Origin: Dehalococcoidia bacterium | Lineage (GTDB): Bacteria; Chloroflexota; Dehalococcoidia; UBA1151; UBA1328 | Assembly (NCBI GenBank): GCA_030745955.1 | Contig: JASLNQ010000004.1 | Coordinates: 1 to 20,685 of the forward strand | Length of the DNA stretch: 20,685 nucleotides | Reading direction: 5' to 3' | Shown: one piece after another, positions 7,638-16,429 of the stretch | How positions within the stretch are numbered: position 1 is the first letter of the stretch | How the letters are laid out: each line of letters begins with the position of its first letter | Translations under genes and position numbers: made by a program | The notes under the pieces: model-generated | What the model was told of the DNA's origin: nothing | Seen by the model: the letters and a program-made list of their open reading frames with translations, nothing else | Database searches by the model: none

Positions 7638-8777
7638 CTAGCCCCGTTCTGCGATCGGAACGTACTTAACCTCGCGTTCACCGATGTACTGGAGGAGCGG
7701 ACGAATCAGGATGTTGTGCTCGAACTGCTCAACGACTTGGATGGTCCAGCCAGGAATCCGACCGACCGCGAAGATCGGGACAAACAGATCCTGTGGCACA
7801 CCGTTGAGGTAGTAGATCACCCCGGCGAAGAAGTCGACGTTGACGTGGATACCGCGCCGTGCGTACGGCTGCATGGCTTCCACAACCTGTACCAGGATCT
7901 GGTACCACTCGGGCTGTCCCATTTCTTCACTGAGATTCCTTACGCCTTCGCGCAGGTGCCCCGCTCGCGGGTCTTCCGCCTTGTATACGCGGTGACCGAA
8001 GCCCATGATGCGCTCCCGGTTAGCCAGCAGGTTGTTCACATAGTCGACAGCATTTTCCGGTTTCCCGATTTCGCGAGCCATCTGCATCACGTTCTCGGCA
8101 GCGCCCCCGTGGGACGGCCCCGATAACGCAGCGATGCCGGCGGTGACCGCCCCGTGGATATCGGCAGCAGTTCCCGCCACTACGCGAGCCGTGAATGCCG
8201 AGGCGTTCGATCCGTGATCTGCGTGCAGGACAAAGTCCTTGTCCATCAGTTCCATCGCCTGTGCGCTCGGCTCGTTCCCATCCATCATGTACAGGAAGTT
8301 GCCAGCATGGTTCATAGTGGTGCTGGGCTTTATCGGATCTTTACCGTTACGGATGTTGTGATGGGCCATAACGATCGACGGTACCTGCGAGGTAAGTCGC
8401 AGACCCTTTCGGAGAGTTGCCTCGGCCGAGTTGTCGTTCCGGTCGGGGTCAAACCCGGAAAGGGCCGAAACGGCCGTCCGGAGCGCGTCCATCGGATGGG
8501 CGTCTTTCACCACATCGATTACGTCGAAGATCCGTTCGGGGAGTTCCCGGGCGTTTTTAAGTTCAGCATCGAATTCGTCCAGCTGGGCCTGCGCCGGAAG
8601 CTCACCGTACATGAGCAGGTAGGCCGTCTCCTCGAACGTCGAGTGCTCGGCCAGTTCATCGATGTTGTATCCCCGGTACTCGAGGACACCCTGCGTACCA
8701 TCAATGTAAGTGGTGGCGCTCCTGTCGAAGTAAACGCCTGACAGCCCTCGATGTATCGTGATTTCGTCTGTGGTCAT
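7638..8777 (-). CDS. gltA: Citrate synthase
   Basis: A 379-residue type II-like citrate synthase, condensing oxaloacetate and acetyl-CoA at the entry of the TCA cycle. Catalytic residues by family alignment are H223 in LSGPSHGGAAENV, H262 in GFGHRVYKAEDPR and D315 in HVNVDFFAGVIYY. LHADHGSNASAFTARV (about 184-199) and PIFAVGRIPGWTIQVVEQ (about 334-351) are further hallmarks. The length matches the shorter Gram-positive/thermophile type rather than the E. coli enzyme of about 430 residues. The family includes 2-methylcitrate synthases, which this sequence alone does not fully exclude; the absence of neighbouring prp genes favours citrate synthase. The start MTTDEITIHRGLSGVYFDRS is family-typical although the ribosome binding site is weak. 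It has a strong terminator downstream and a 258 bp leader region upstream. Confidence 0.93.
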   Translation of the reverse strand: MTTDEITIHRGLSGVYFDRSATTYIDGTQGVLEYRGYNIDELAEHSTFEETAYLLMYGELPAQAQLDEFDAELKNARELPERIFDVIDVVKDAHPMDALRTAVSALSGFDPDRNDNSAEATLRKGLRLTSQVPSIVMAHHNIRNGKDPIKPSTTMNHAGNFLYMMDGNEPSAQAMELMDKDFVLHADHGSNASAFTARVVAGTAADIHGAVTAGIAALSGPSHGGAAENVMQMAREIGKPENAVDYVNNLLANRERIMGFGHRVYKAEDPRAGHLREGVRNLSEEMGQPEWYQILVQVVEAMQPYARRGIHVNVDFFAGVIYYLNGVPQDLFVPIFAVGRIPGWTIQVVEQFEHNILIRPLLQYIGEREVKYVPIAERG

Positions 8778-8923
8778 GTTGGGCTACTGTTCCGTCGCGC
8801 CAGGGATCGGCGTCGACCTATTGGAATTCCGGCTTGCGGTGAAAGTTGAAAAACCCTGTATTAACAGCGCTTATTTGAACATTGTGCAAACCGTAACAAA
8901 GTGATTCGAGGATAAACCGCGCG

Positions 8924-8952
8924 CAATAGGCCGTCAAATTGACGGCCCATTG
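8924..8952. other. Long near-perfect hairpin between thrS and citrate synthase
   Basis: An 8 bp perfect stem (GGCCGTCA at 8929-8936 and TGACGGCC at 8940-8947) with a 3-base centre, extended by CAAT (8924-8927) and ATTG (8949-8952). The single imperfect pair is A with C on the plus strand but G with U on the minus strand, which suits minus-strand RNA. On the plus strand, however, the hairpin is followed directly by ATTTTTG, as in a terminator, although no plus-strand gene lies upstream. It could equally be a DNA operator for citrate synthase. Confidence 0.55.
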
Positions 8953-8981
8953 ATTTTTGTGAGGTTTTCGTGGGCTATATT

Positions 8982-9003
8982 CCGGCGCCAAATCCGGCGC
9001 CAA
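8982..9003. repeat. Two direct copies of CCGGCGCCAA, 12 bp period
   Basis: CCGGCGCCAA occurs at 8982-8991 and 8994-9003. Each copy contains the palindrome GGCGCC, so the two copies can also pair with each other as a 6 bp stem. It lies about 30-55 bp past the thrS stop. Possible roles are a weak terminator stem or a binding site; neither is shown by the sequence. Confidence 0.6.
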
Positions 9004-9035
9004 TCACCGCGCGGCCTCCCGCAGCCACCGGAAGG

Positions 9036-10790
9036 TCAGGACTTGTCCGCAACCTGCTTCAAGAACATGCCGGCAACATCGTCCACCGATTTCTCACCCA
9101 GGTTCTCGCCTGTACGGGTGCGGACTGCCACCGCGTTCGACTCGATCTCCCTGTCGCCAACCACGAGCATGTAAGGCACCTTTTGGAGCTGGGCCTGCCT
9201 GATCTTGGCGTTCATCCGGTCGTTCGAGTCGTCCACTTCGGCCCGCAATCCCGCGGCCCGAAGCCTGGCACCTACATCCTGGCAAAAGTCGTTGTGACGG
9301 TCAGCTATCGGCACTACCACTGCCTGTACGGGCGCGAGCCATAACGGGAACGATCCCGACAGGTGCTCGATCAGCACACCGAGGAAACGTTCAAGCGAGC
9401 CGTACATCGCACGGTGGATCACGATGGGGCGCTTGCGGGTGCCGTCTTCGGCCGCGTATTCAAGGTCGAACCGCTCGGGTAGCGAGAAATCTAGCTGCAC
9501 CGTGCCCAACTGCCAGTCACGACCAAGCGCATCGGGTACGAAAACGTCGATCTTCGGGCCGTAGAACGCACCCTCTCCAGGCTCCGCCGTGTATTTCTGG
9601 CCAGAACTATCGAGAATTTCTGTCAGGATGGCCTCCGCCTGGTCCCACATCTCGTCCAACCCGACCCGCTTATCGGGGCGAAGGGAAAGCTCAAACCGGT
9701 ATTTGTCGAACCCGAATACGGCGTAGGCCTCGCCCAACATCTCGAGGAATGAACTGACTTCAGTGCTGATCTGCTCGAAAGTGCAGAAGATATGGGCATC
9801 GTCTTGCACCAGCGACCTGACCCGGAACAGGCCCTGCGTAACGCCCGAACGCTCGTTGCGGTGCAGTCTGCCAAAATCGGCCCAGCGCAACGGCAGCTCC
9901 CGGTAACTCCGTGAACCGGCCTGGTAAAGCATCGCCGCCGCCGGGCAATTCATCGGCTTCACGCCAAACTCGCGCTCGTCCACGTCGACGAAGTACATGT
10001 TTTCTGCGTAGGCCTCAAGGTGTCCCGAGCGTGCCCAGAGTTCGGTGTTGAAGATCAGCGGCGTCATCACTTCGTCGTAGCCGTACTTCTTGTACAGCAC
10101 CTTGACGTACTCGATAAGGCCGTTCATCACCTGGGTACCCTTCGGAAGGAAAAAGGGACTGGCAGGCGCGATAGGGTCGAAGAAAAACAGGCCCAGGGCC
10201 CGGCCGATCCTGCGGTGGTCGCGCTTTTCAGCTTCTTCCCGGCGTTTCAGGTACTCCTTCTGGGCGTCGCGTGACTCCCATGCCGTGCCGTATATGCGCT
10301 GCAGCATGGTGTTGTTCTCATCGCCGCGCCAGTAGGCACCCGCGGTCGAGAGCAACTTGTACGCCTTGATATCGCCGGTGCGCTCCATGTGTCCGCCACG
10401 ACACAGGTCTTCGAAGGCACCATCGGAATGACTGCAGAACGTCACTCTTTCGTCGTCGGAAATACCCTCCAGGATCTCGACTTTGTAGGCATTGTCCTTC
10501 ACCAGTTCGAGCGCTTCGTTGCGACTCACTTCGCGTTCGACGAACTCGGAGTTCGCCTTGATCGACCCACGCATTTCGAGTTCGATTTTCTTCAGGTCCT
10601 CGGGGGTAAATGGCTCCGGAACGGCGAAGTCGTAGTAGAAACCGTCTTCAATCGGTGGGCCGATGGTGAGCTGGGCCTCTGGAAACAGCGTGGTCACCGC
10701 TTCGGCGAGCACGTGCGCCGCAGAATGACGCATTCGATCGCGAAAATCTTGCTGGTCTTCGGGGGATAGGTCTTTGAATTTAACCGCCAT
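9036..10790 (-). CDS. thrS: Threonyl-tRNA synthetase lacking the TGS domain
   Basis: A class II synthetase of 584 residues that charges tRNA-Thr. The usual N-terminal TGS domain of about 60 residues is absent; the protein enters the editing domain almost at once. Editing-site residues are H22 and H26 in HSAAHVLAEA and C130 and H134 in CRGGHMERTGD. The catalytic zinc ligands appear as C282 (KPMNCPAAAM), H333 (QDDAHIFC) and H459 (IVIHRAMYG). Motif 2 is FGRLHRNERSG and motif 3 GSLERFLGVLIEH; residues from about 484 form the anticodon-binding domain. The usual NCPGH is NCPAA here. The start is secure: GGAG lies nine bases upstream (10800-10803), so the missing TGS is not a mis-called start. I recall similar TGS-less enzymes of this length in Dehalococcoides. 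A 9 bp hairpin sits just upstream of the ribosome binding site. Confidence 0.96.
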   Translation of the reverse strand: MAVKFKDLSPEDQQDFRDRMRHSAAHVLAEAVTTLFPEAQLTIGPPIEDGFYYDFAVPEPFTPEDLKKIELEMRGSIKANSEFVEREVSRNEALELVKDNAYKVEILEGISDDERVTFCSHSDGAFEDLCRGGHMERTGDIKAYKLLSTAGAYWRGDENNTMLQRIYGTAWESRDAQKEYLKRREEAEKRDHRRIGRALGLFFFDPIAPASPFFLPKGTQVMNGLIEYVKVLYKKYGYDEVMTPLIFNTELWARSGHLEAYAENMYFVDVDEREFGVKPMNCPAAAMLYQAGSRSYRELPLRWADFGRLHRNERSGVTQGLFRVRSLVQDDAHIFCTFEQISTEVSSFLEMLGEAYAVFGFDKYRFELSLRPDKRVGLDEMWDQAEAILTEILDSSGQKYTAEPGEGAFYGPKIDVFVPDALGRDWQLGTVQLDFSLPERFDLEYAAEDGTRKRPIVIHRAMYGSLERFLGVLIEHLSGSFPLWLAPVQAVVVPIADRHNDFCQDVGARLRAAGLRAEVDDSNDRMNAKIRQAQLQKVPYMLVVGDREIESNAVAVRTRTGENLGEKSVDDVAGMFLKQVADKS

Positions 10791-11087
10791 GGCGATTGAC
10801 TCCGAAATTGCGAAACGGTGTGAGAAAAATCAACCGTTTCGTATGGCAATTGAGACACGCGCAAAACGCGGCGTGCCCCAGCAAACGCAGAGCGTTCAAC
10901 TGAGCGGGCGCGTCGCCGTTGTTGCCGGCGGCGCGCCTACGTAGTCAACGTGCGGCGCCCGTCCGACGGGCTGCACTCCGTTGTGTCGCGACCATCCTGC
11001 GTATCGTCAACCGATACGCCATCAACCGGCATGGACCGGGCGGGTATTTGCGACATGCTAATCATTATTGCCAGTGACATCTGTCTG
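10791..11087. other. Gene-free stretch upstream of thrS with four strong inverted repeats
   Basis: 297 bp with no plausible protein. Four hairpins follow one another: CGAAACGGT/ACCGTTTCG (10811-10819 and 10833-10841, perfect); a 12 bp stem at 10907-10918 and 10926-10937 with one T/G position and a 7-base loop; an imperfect stem spanning 10946-10983 whose core is GCCCG/CGGGC (10957-10961 and 10967-10971); and GCGTATCG/CGATACGC (10999-11006 and 11012-11019, perfect). TCAACCG occurs three times (10830, 11007 and 11022). No hairpin is followed by a U-tract, and I see no T-box sequence. It is probably the thrS leader plus promoter, or a structured RNA. Confidence 0.6.
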
Positions 11088-11164
11088 TGGTGGGCGGTAC
11101 AGGACTTGAACCTGTGACCTCGTCGATGTCAACGACGCGCTCTAGCCAACTGAGCTAACCGCCC
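11088..11164 (-). tRNA. tRNA-Val (anticodon GAC) with encoded CCA
   Basis: A complete cloverleaf on the minus strand. The acceptor stem is GGGCGGT with ACCGCCC (perfect 7 bp), the D stem GCTC with GAGC, the anticodon stem CGTCG with CGACG, and the T stem ACAGG with CCTGT around the loop TTCAAGT. The anticodon loop TTGACAT gives GAC, reading GUC and GUU valine codons. The discriminator base is A at 11091 and the CCA end is encoded (11088-11090). Upstream on the minus strand, TATAGA at 11182-11187 is a possible -10 box of its own, but no clear -35 is seen. It lies 62 bp downstream of the kinase-like gene. Confidence 0.97.
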
Positions 11165-11226
11165 GCAAACGGAGCTTAAAGTCTATATGAGAACTCGATA
11201 AACCGACTGTTCCCGGCTGCCACGTT

Positions 11227-11868
11227 CTAGGTATTGGCCTGCGTCCCGGTATCGAGCCCAAGGTGCACCGCAATCGACTCCGCCAATGCCAGGGGTGTCT
11301 CGCTGCCGTCAACATCCACGACCTCCAGACCCAACTCACCCGCCGAGGCACGGACGAACGCAGCCTGCCGGTGGTCACGGTCCATCCAGTTCCGCCATGC
11401 AGCGGCCGGGTCGGTGTGCACATCGAGAATGCCGTGCCGGAACTCGCGTTCTGCGTACCGCGCCTCACGGAACTCATCCGTTGCCACCATCCAAACACTG
11501 CGACCCGGCAGGGCAAGCGACCCGGCAAATTCCGGGAGGAAACAATTGCCTTCGATGATCGATTCGGAATCAACGGTCTTCGCCAGGCGCGGGAGCGACT
11601 TTTCCATCTCCTCGCGGAGTGAGTCGAGGTATCTCTCGACAGGTCGCCTGCCACTCTCCGCGAACCACTCGCCGGTATCGGTCGTCCGGTACCAGTTCAT
11701 GGCTGGCGAAGAAGCTTCATCCGACTCGCCCACGATCTCGAACAGCCAGTCGTCGAGGTGCACGACCCTGAAACCGGTCAGCTCACCGAGTGCGTCGGCG
11801 ACGGTCGACTTCCCCGAGCAGGAACCGCCACCAATCCAGTACGCGCAATCGGTCCACGACTCACTCAT
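11227..11868 (-). CDS. P-loop kinase-like NTPase, function unknown
   Basis: A 213-residue protein with one clear domain. The Walker A motif is GGSCSGKST at about 14-22 in the context YWIGGGSCSGKSTVADAL. VVHLDDWLFE (about 36-45) sits where many small-molecule kinases have their acceptor-binding aspartates, and SIIEGNCFLPEF (about 103-114) resembles a Walker B strand. A basic stretch, FREARYAEREFRH, could be the lid. This arrangement is that of the uridine kinase/AAA_33/chloramphenicol phosphotransferase-like group; I cannot name the substrate. The start is ATG 11868, because a GGAG lies six bases upstream, and the longer TTG start at 11886 lies in the U-tract of the rpoBC terminator. The gene therefore begins immediately behind that terminator, and its expression may rely on read-through. 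No partner gene is evident. Confidence 0.8.
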   Translation of the reverse strand: MSESWTDCAYWIGGGSCSGKSTVADALGELTGFRVVHLDDWLFEIVGESDEASSPAMNWYRTTDTGEWFAESGRRPVERYLDSLREEMEKSLPRLAKTVDSESIIEGNCFLPEFAGSLALPGRSVWMVATDEFREARYAEREFRHGILDVHTDPAAAWRNWMDRDHRQAAFVRASAGELGLEVVDVDGSETPLALAESIAVHLGLDTGTQANT

Positions 11869-11878
11869 CCCCATCTCC

Positions 11879-11916
11879 GAAAACAACCGTGGCCCCGGCT
11901 AGCAAGCCGGGGCCAC
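11879..11916 (-). terminator. Intrinsic terminator of the rpoBC operon
   Basis: A perfect 12 bp stem (GTGGCCCCGGCT at 11889-11900 and AGCCGGGGCCAC at 11905-11916) with a 4-base loop, followed on the minus strand by GGTTGTTTTC. It begins about 43 bp past the rpoC stop. Its U-tract ends one base before the GGAG ribosome binding site of the next gene, so the two signals abut. Confidence 0.93.
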
Positions 11917-11959
11917 AGAATACAAACGTAGGTCGCTGCCCATCTATGACGAAAAAGCG

Positions 11960-14900
11960 TTACTTCCCAGGGCTCTCGCTTTCGTCTCCGCCATCACCAT
12001 CGCCATCGCCCTCATCCACGAACTGTGGAGCAGCCTCGGTGTTCTCCGCAGCTGTCGAAGTTGAAGCACGGAGCAGTTCAGCAGCGCGTGCCGCGTCGTC
12101 GTCACCGGTCTCAGACGATGAGTCATCCCCGGTGGCCGCATCGGACAATGCCGATACCGCAGCCAGTAGACCGTCGTCGCCACCGGATGGAAGGTCGCCG
12201 TTAGCGGTTGCTGATGCGGCGGCGGCCGCCGCGGCGGCATCTGCGCCCGGAGCCGGGGCAACCTCGGCACCAACACCGATTAGGTCCGTGCCACCGATTG
12301 CCGCAAGCGCCTCTTCGAACGTCGCCGGGGCCTTCGTGAATCCGGTGAGCTGGCCGTCCTTGCGGTCGCCCTCCTCGATTCCCAACCTCTCGCGGCCCTT
12401 TTCCGACAGGTCGAGCCGGGCTGGTATTAACCGTCCGATGATCACGTTCTCTTTCAGACCGTTCAGACGGTCAACAGAGCCGTTCACAGCGGCCTCTGTC
12501 AGCACACGGGCAGTCTCCTGGAAAGACGCTGCCGCCAGGAAGCTCTGGGTGTTGAGGGACGCCCTCGTTACACCCAGGAGCACCGGGCTGGCAGTGGCCG
12601 GTTCACCACCCTCTGCAAGCATGTTGTTGTTCGTGTATTCGTAGTCATGCCTGTCGACCAATTCACCCGGCAGCAGATCGCTGTCACCGGGGTTGTCGAC
12701 CCTGACTTTGCGCATCATCTGGCGAACAATCACTTCGATGTGCTTGTCGTGCAACTGCACACCCTGCGACCGGTACACAGCCTGGACTTCGTCGACCAGG
12801 TAACGCTGCACCGCGGCCTGACCCTCGATCCGCAGAATGTCCTGCGGGTTCTTCGGGCCGTCAGTCAGTGCGATCCCGGGTTCGATTGTGTCGCCGTCAC
12901 CTACCAGGATCTCCGATGCTGCCGGGATGATGTATTCACGTTCGTCAGTCTCAACCCATGTGATGCGGACCGTGGTCTTCGTAACCTGCACGGTACCGGC
13001 CACAGGAGCGGTAATCTCGTCCTGCAACTCGGCATCGGTACCCGCCTTGACGGCAGCCGCCCTGGCAGTTTTCTTAACCGAAAGCACCGGCTCTCCAGCA
13101 TCGACCCAGTCACCCGTCTTTACGGTCTGACGGTGAGTCCCCGGAATGTCCATCTCCTCGGAGAACTGCTCAGTCGAAATCACCCGGACCACGCGTCCTT
13201 CAGGCGTCTGGGCGAGCTCAACACTGCCACCGATCTCAGAAAGAACAGCCATTCCCTTGGGCTGCCGGGCCTCGAAAAGCTCGACAACGCGCGGCAGACC
13301 CGATGTGATGTCCTTTCCAGCGATACCGCCGGTATGGAACGTTCTCATCGTGAGCTGCGTCCCGGGTTCACCGATCGACTGGGCTGCGATGATCCCCACC
13401 GCCTCGCCCAGCAGCGCTGGCACGCCGGTCGCAAGCGAGGCCCCGTAGCACTTTTGTGAAATGCCACGCTGGGTGGTGCTTGACAACGGCGAGAAGACCC
13501 ATGCCTCGGTCACGTTGGCCTCGATGATCCTGTCTGCTACTTCACGCGTCACCAGCTCGTCCCGGTCGGCGATCATCTCACCCGTCTCCGGGTGCACAAT
13601 CGGCTCCGACAGGTACCGGGTCACAATTCGGTCGACAAGCGGCGCCTGCATACCAGTCGGGCCATCGTCGGTGATCAGGATTCCCTGCGCACCGGGGTCG
13701 TTCTCCGTGGTGATGATCACATCCTGAGCAACGTCGGCAAGTCGTCGGGTCAGGTAACCCGAGTCAGCCGTTCGCAGGGCTGTGTCAGCAAGGCCTTTGC
13801 GAGCGCCGTGGGTCGAGATGAAGTACTCGAGCACCGTCAGGCCCTCAGCAAAGCTGGAGCGGATCGGCATCTCGATAATCCGGCCCTTCGGGTCTGACAT
13901 CAGGCCACGCATGCCCGCCATCTGCTTGATCTGGGCGATGTTACCTTTCGCTCCCGAATCGGCCATCGTGAAGATCCCGCCGTAGTTCGGCAGGGTCTCT
14001 TCAACCGCCTTTGTCATCTTGTCGGATACGTCGGTCCATATGTCGACCGATGCCTTGTACCGCTCGGGCTCGGTGATGAGACCTTCGAGGTACTGCTCGT
14101 CGAGCCGCGAGATCTTGGTGTCGGCAGCAGAAAGCAACGACTGCTTCTGCGGTGGCACCACGATGTCTTTCATGGCGATCGTCGTTCCCGACTTTGTTGC
14201 GAACCTGAACCCCAGGTCCTTCAGTTCGTCGAGCATCGTCGACGTGGCTTCGTTACCCAGCTCGTTGACAACGTCGCTGACCAGGGTTTCGATCTCACCC
14301 CGCGAGAACCGGTAGTTGAGGAACTCCATTGCCTCGGGCAATACACGGTTGAAGATGATCCGGCCGACGGTCGTCTCAAGCCACTCACCGTCGTCATCAC
14401 GGACCTTGACCAATTCACGCAGCTTAATCCGCTCCGTGTCGAAGGCGAGTTGGACATCCTCGAAATTGGCGAACATCCGCAACTTCAAATTGCCGTCCTC
14501 GTCCTTTTCGACCGGCGTAATTTCTTCACCATCTATCCCGGTGAGGTAGTACATACCAAGGACCATGTCCAGCGTCGGTGAAACGATCGGGAAGCCCGAG
14601 CTCGGTGCCAGCATGTTGTTGGTCGAAAGCATCAGGCGCTGGGCTTCCAGGACAGCTTCTCGTGAAAGCGGAACGTGGACGGCCATCTGGTCGCCATCGA
14701 AGTCGGCGTTGAATGCTGTACACACGAGTGGGTGAATCTGGATGGCAGACCCATCGACGAGCACGGGTTGGAACGCCTGGATACCGAGCCGGTGGAGCGT
14801 CGGTGCGCGGTTCAGCATCACCGGGTGGTTCTGGATTACTTCTTCGAGAAGGTCCCAGATCTCCGGGCGAGCGCGCTCTGTCATTCGCTTCGCGCTCTTG

Positions 14901-16429
14901 ATGTTGTGCGCATATCCCTTCACAACGAGGGCGTTCATAACAAACGGCTTGAAGAGCTCGAGGGCCATCTTCTTCGGTAGGCCGCACTCGTATATTTTCA
15001 ACTGAGGACCGGAAATAATGACCGAACGTCCGCTGTAGTCGACTCGCTTACCCAGGAGGTTCTGACGGAACCGGCCCTGCTTACCACGCAGCAGGTCTGT
15101 CAGCGACTTCAGCTTGTGGTTGTGGCTGCCCTGGATGGCGCGGCCACGGCGACCGTTGTCGATAAGTGCGTCAACGGCCTCCTGGAGCATTCGCTTCTCG
15201 TTTCGGATGATGATGTCCGGCGCCTGCAGGTCAATGAGGTGCTTCAGCCGGTTGTTCCGGTTGATCACCCTCCGGTACAGGTCGTTCAGGTCACTCGTAG
15301 CAAACCGCCCACCATCGAGTTGGACCATAGGGTGCAGTTCCGGCGGCAGTATCGGCAGGACGGTGAGAACCATCCACTCGGTCTTGTTGCCACTCTTTCG
15401 GAAGGCTTCAACCACTCGCAGTCGCTTGATCGCCTTCTTCCGACGCTGACCCGATGTGTTGCGCACCTGGTCTTGCAGGTCTGCCCGCAGCTCGTCGAGA
15501 TCTCTGTTTTGAAGGATTTCGAGGACCGATTCGGCACCCATCGACGCCTTGAACACCTCACCGAACTTGTCGCGAAGCTCGCGGAAGCGGGCCTCGGTGA
15601 GCAGGTCCATTACCCGGATCGCTTCCAGGTCATCGATCTTGTCCTGCACGTCCGATTCGACGTTCGCCTTCAGTTCTTCGGTCAGCTCGCCCAGCCTGGA
15701 AACCGCGTCCTCACCCTGGATTCCTGCGATCTCGGCCTTCTCGGCTTCGGCCCTCGCTGCGGCCTCTTTGTCGAGCTTCGTTTGCTGCGCCTTCGTCAGC
15801 TTCTTCTTGGGCTTGTCGAGTTCGGCCGTTTCAGCGGCGAGGCGCTCGGCCTCGCTTTTGGCGTTGAACATGGCCTGCATCGTGGTGGCGAGGGTCGTTT
15901 CAACTTTGTCCGCGGCGATCGCTTCCTTCAACTCTTCGTCATACCGGTTCATCTCGGCGTCCCGGTATGCCCCGAGCTGTTCGATCGCGCCCTGCCGCGC
16001 ATTTTCGTCAACGGCGGTAACAACGTATTGCGCAAAGTACAAAACCCGTTCGAGGTTGCGCGGTGAAAGATCGAGGAGCAGGCCCAGTCGTGACGGCGTG
16101 CCCTTCGAGAACCAGATGTGGGCAACTGGAGCGGCCAGCTTTACATGGCCCATCCGCTCGCGGCGGACCTTCGAGCGCGCTACTTCAACACCACAACGGT
16201 CGCAAATCACGCCCTTGTAGCGGATCTTCTTGTACTTACCGCAGTAGCACTCCCAGTCCTTGGTCGGACCGAAGATGCGCTCGCAAAACAAACCGTCTTT
16301 CTCTGGTCGCAACGTGCGGTAGTTAATCGTCTCCGGTTTGGTCACTTCTCCATATGACCAGGCTCGAATCTGCTCCGGGGAGGCCAGTGCGATTCTGATT
16401 GCGTTGAAATCGGCGCCAGACTGTGCCAT
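11960..16429 (-). CDS. rpoC: RNA polymerase beta-prime subunit with a degenerate second zinc site
   Basis: The beta-prime subunit, 1489 residues, holding the catalytic Mg site NADFDGD (574-580). The start [20 protein letters not shown] matches the family; the frame extends 19 codons further up without homology. The first zinc ribbon is intact (C61, C63, C76, C79 in CYCGKYKK and [10 protein letters not shown]). The trigger-loop region [16 protein letters not shown] lies at about 1020-1035. The second zinc site, normally four cysteines, is P912, S984, S991 and C994 here, so three ligands are missing. A charged, Ala/Lys/Glu-rich helical insertion occupies about 165-270. After [20 protein letters not shown] the protein carries an acidic, Ala-rich tail of roughly 110 residues ending [15 protein letters not shown]. 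It is transcribed with rpoB and ends at a strong terminator. Confidence 0.98.
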   Translation of the reverse strand: MAQSGADFNAIRIALASPEQIRAWSYGEVTKPETINYRTLRPEKDGLFCERIFGPTKDWECYCGKYKKIRYKGVICDRCGVEVARSKVRRERMGHVKLAAPVAHIWFSKGTPSRLGLLLDLSPRNLERVLYFAQYVVTAVDENARQGAIEQLGAYRDAEMNRYDEELKEAIAADKVETTLATTMQAMFNAKSEAERLAAETAELDKPKKKLTKAQQTKLDKEAAARAEAEKAEIAGIQGEDAVSRLGELTEELKANVESDVQDKIDDLEAIRVMDLLTEARFRELRDKFGEVFKASMGAESVLEILQNRDLDELRADLQDQVRNTSGQRRKKAIKRLRVVEAFRKSGNKTEWMVLTVLPILPPELHPMVQLDGGRFATSDLNDLYRRVINRNNRLKHLIDLQAPDIIIRNEKRMLQEAVDALIDNGRRGRAIQGSHNHKLKSLTDLLRGKQGRFRQNLLGKRVDYSGRSVIISGPQLKIYECGLPKKMALELFKPFVMNALVVKGYAHNIKSAKRMTERARPEIWDLLEEVIQNHPVMLNRAPTLHRLGIQAFQPVLVDGSAIQIHPLVCTAFNADFDGDQMAVHVPLSREAVLEAQRLMLSTNNMLAPSSGFPIVSPTLDMVLGMYYLTGIDGEEITPVEKDEDGNLKLRMFANFEDVQLAFDTERIKLRELVKVRDDDGEWLETTVGRIIFNRVLPEAMEFLNYRFSRGEIETLVSDVVNELGNEATSTMLDELKDLGFRFATKSGTTIAMKDIVVPPQKQSLLSAADTKISRLDEQYLEGLITEPERYKASVDIWTDVSDKMTKAVEETLPNYGGIFTMADSGAKGNIAQIKQMAGMRGLMSDPKGRIIEMPIRSSFAEGLTVLEYFISTHGARKGLADTALRTADSGYLTRRLADVAQDVIITTENDPGAQGILITDDGPTGMQAPLVDRIVTRYLSEPIVHPETGEMIADRDELVTREVADRIIEANVTEAWVFSPLSSTTQRGISQKCYGASLATGVPALLGEAVGIIAAQSIGEPGTQLTMRTFHTGGIAGKDITSGLPRVVELFEARQPKGMAVLSEIGGSVELAQTPEGRVVRVISTEQFSEEMDIPGTHRQTVKTGDWVDAGEPVLSVKKTARAAAVKAGTDAELQDEITAPVAGTVQVTKTTVRITWVETDEREYIIPAASEILVGDGDTIEPGIALTDGPKNPQDILRIEGQAAVQRYLVDEVQAVYRSQGVQLHDKHIEVIVRQMMRKVRVDNPGDSDLLPGELVDRHDYEYTNNNMLAEGGEPATASPVLLGVTRASLNTQSFLAAASFQETARVLTEAAVNGSVDRLNGLKENVIIGRLIPARLDLSEKGRERLGIEEGDRKDGQLTGFTKAPATFEEALAAIGGTDLIGVGAEVAPAPGADAAAAAAAASATANGDLPSGGDDGLLAAVSALSDAATGDDSSSETGDDDAARAAELLRASTSTAAENTEAAPQFVDEGDGDGDGGDESESPGK

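Larger units (their letters stand above)
8778..9035. promoter_or_regulatory. Intergenic region between thrS and citrate synthase
   Basis: A 258 bp gap in which I see no gene. The half nearest citrate synthase (about 8821-8910) is AT-richer and probably holds its promoter; on the minus strand TTGCAC and TTAATA occur 19 bp apart, which is suggestive but not convincing. A long hairpin lies at 8924-8952 and a 12 bp-period direct repeat at 8982-9003; both are described separately. No U-tract follows the hairpin in the thrS direction, so no clear terminator for thrS is seen. Confidence 0.5.

Noticed and set aside
10791..11087. T-box riboswitch upstream of thrS
   Set aside because: I looked for the conserved antiterminator bulge sequence on the minus strand and a terminator with U-tract before thrS; neither is present.
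13457..13480. Frameshift or sequencing error as the cause of the missing zinc ligands in beta-prime
   Set aside because: The frame is continuous, flanking residues align exactly with the family, and the spacing between the altered positions is preserved.
11790..16066. Several plus-strand open frames of 200-316 codons opposite rpoC
   Set aside because: All mirror the codon pattern of rpoC and have low-complexity composition; none shows a domain or ribosome binding site context of its own.
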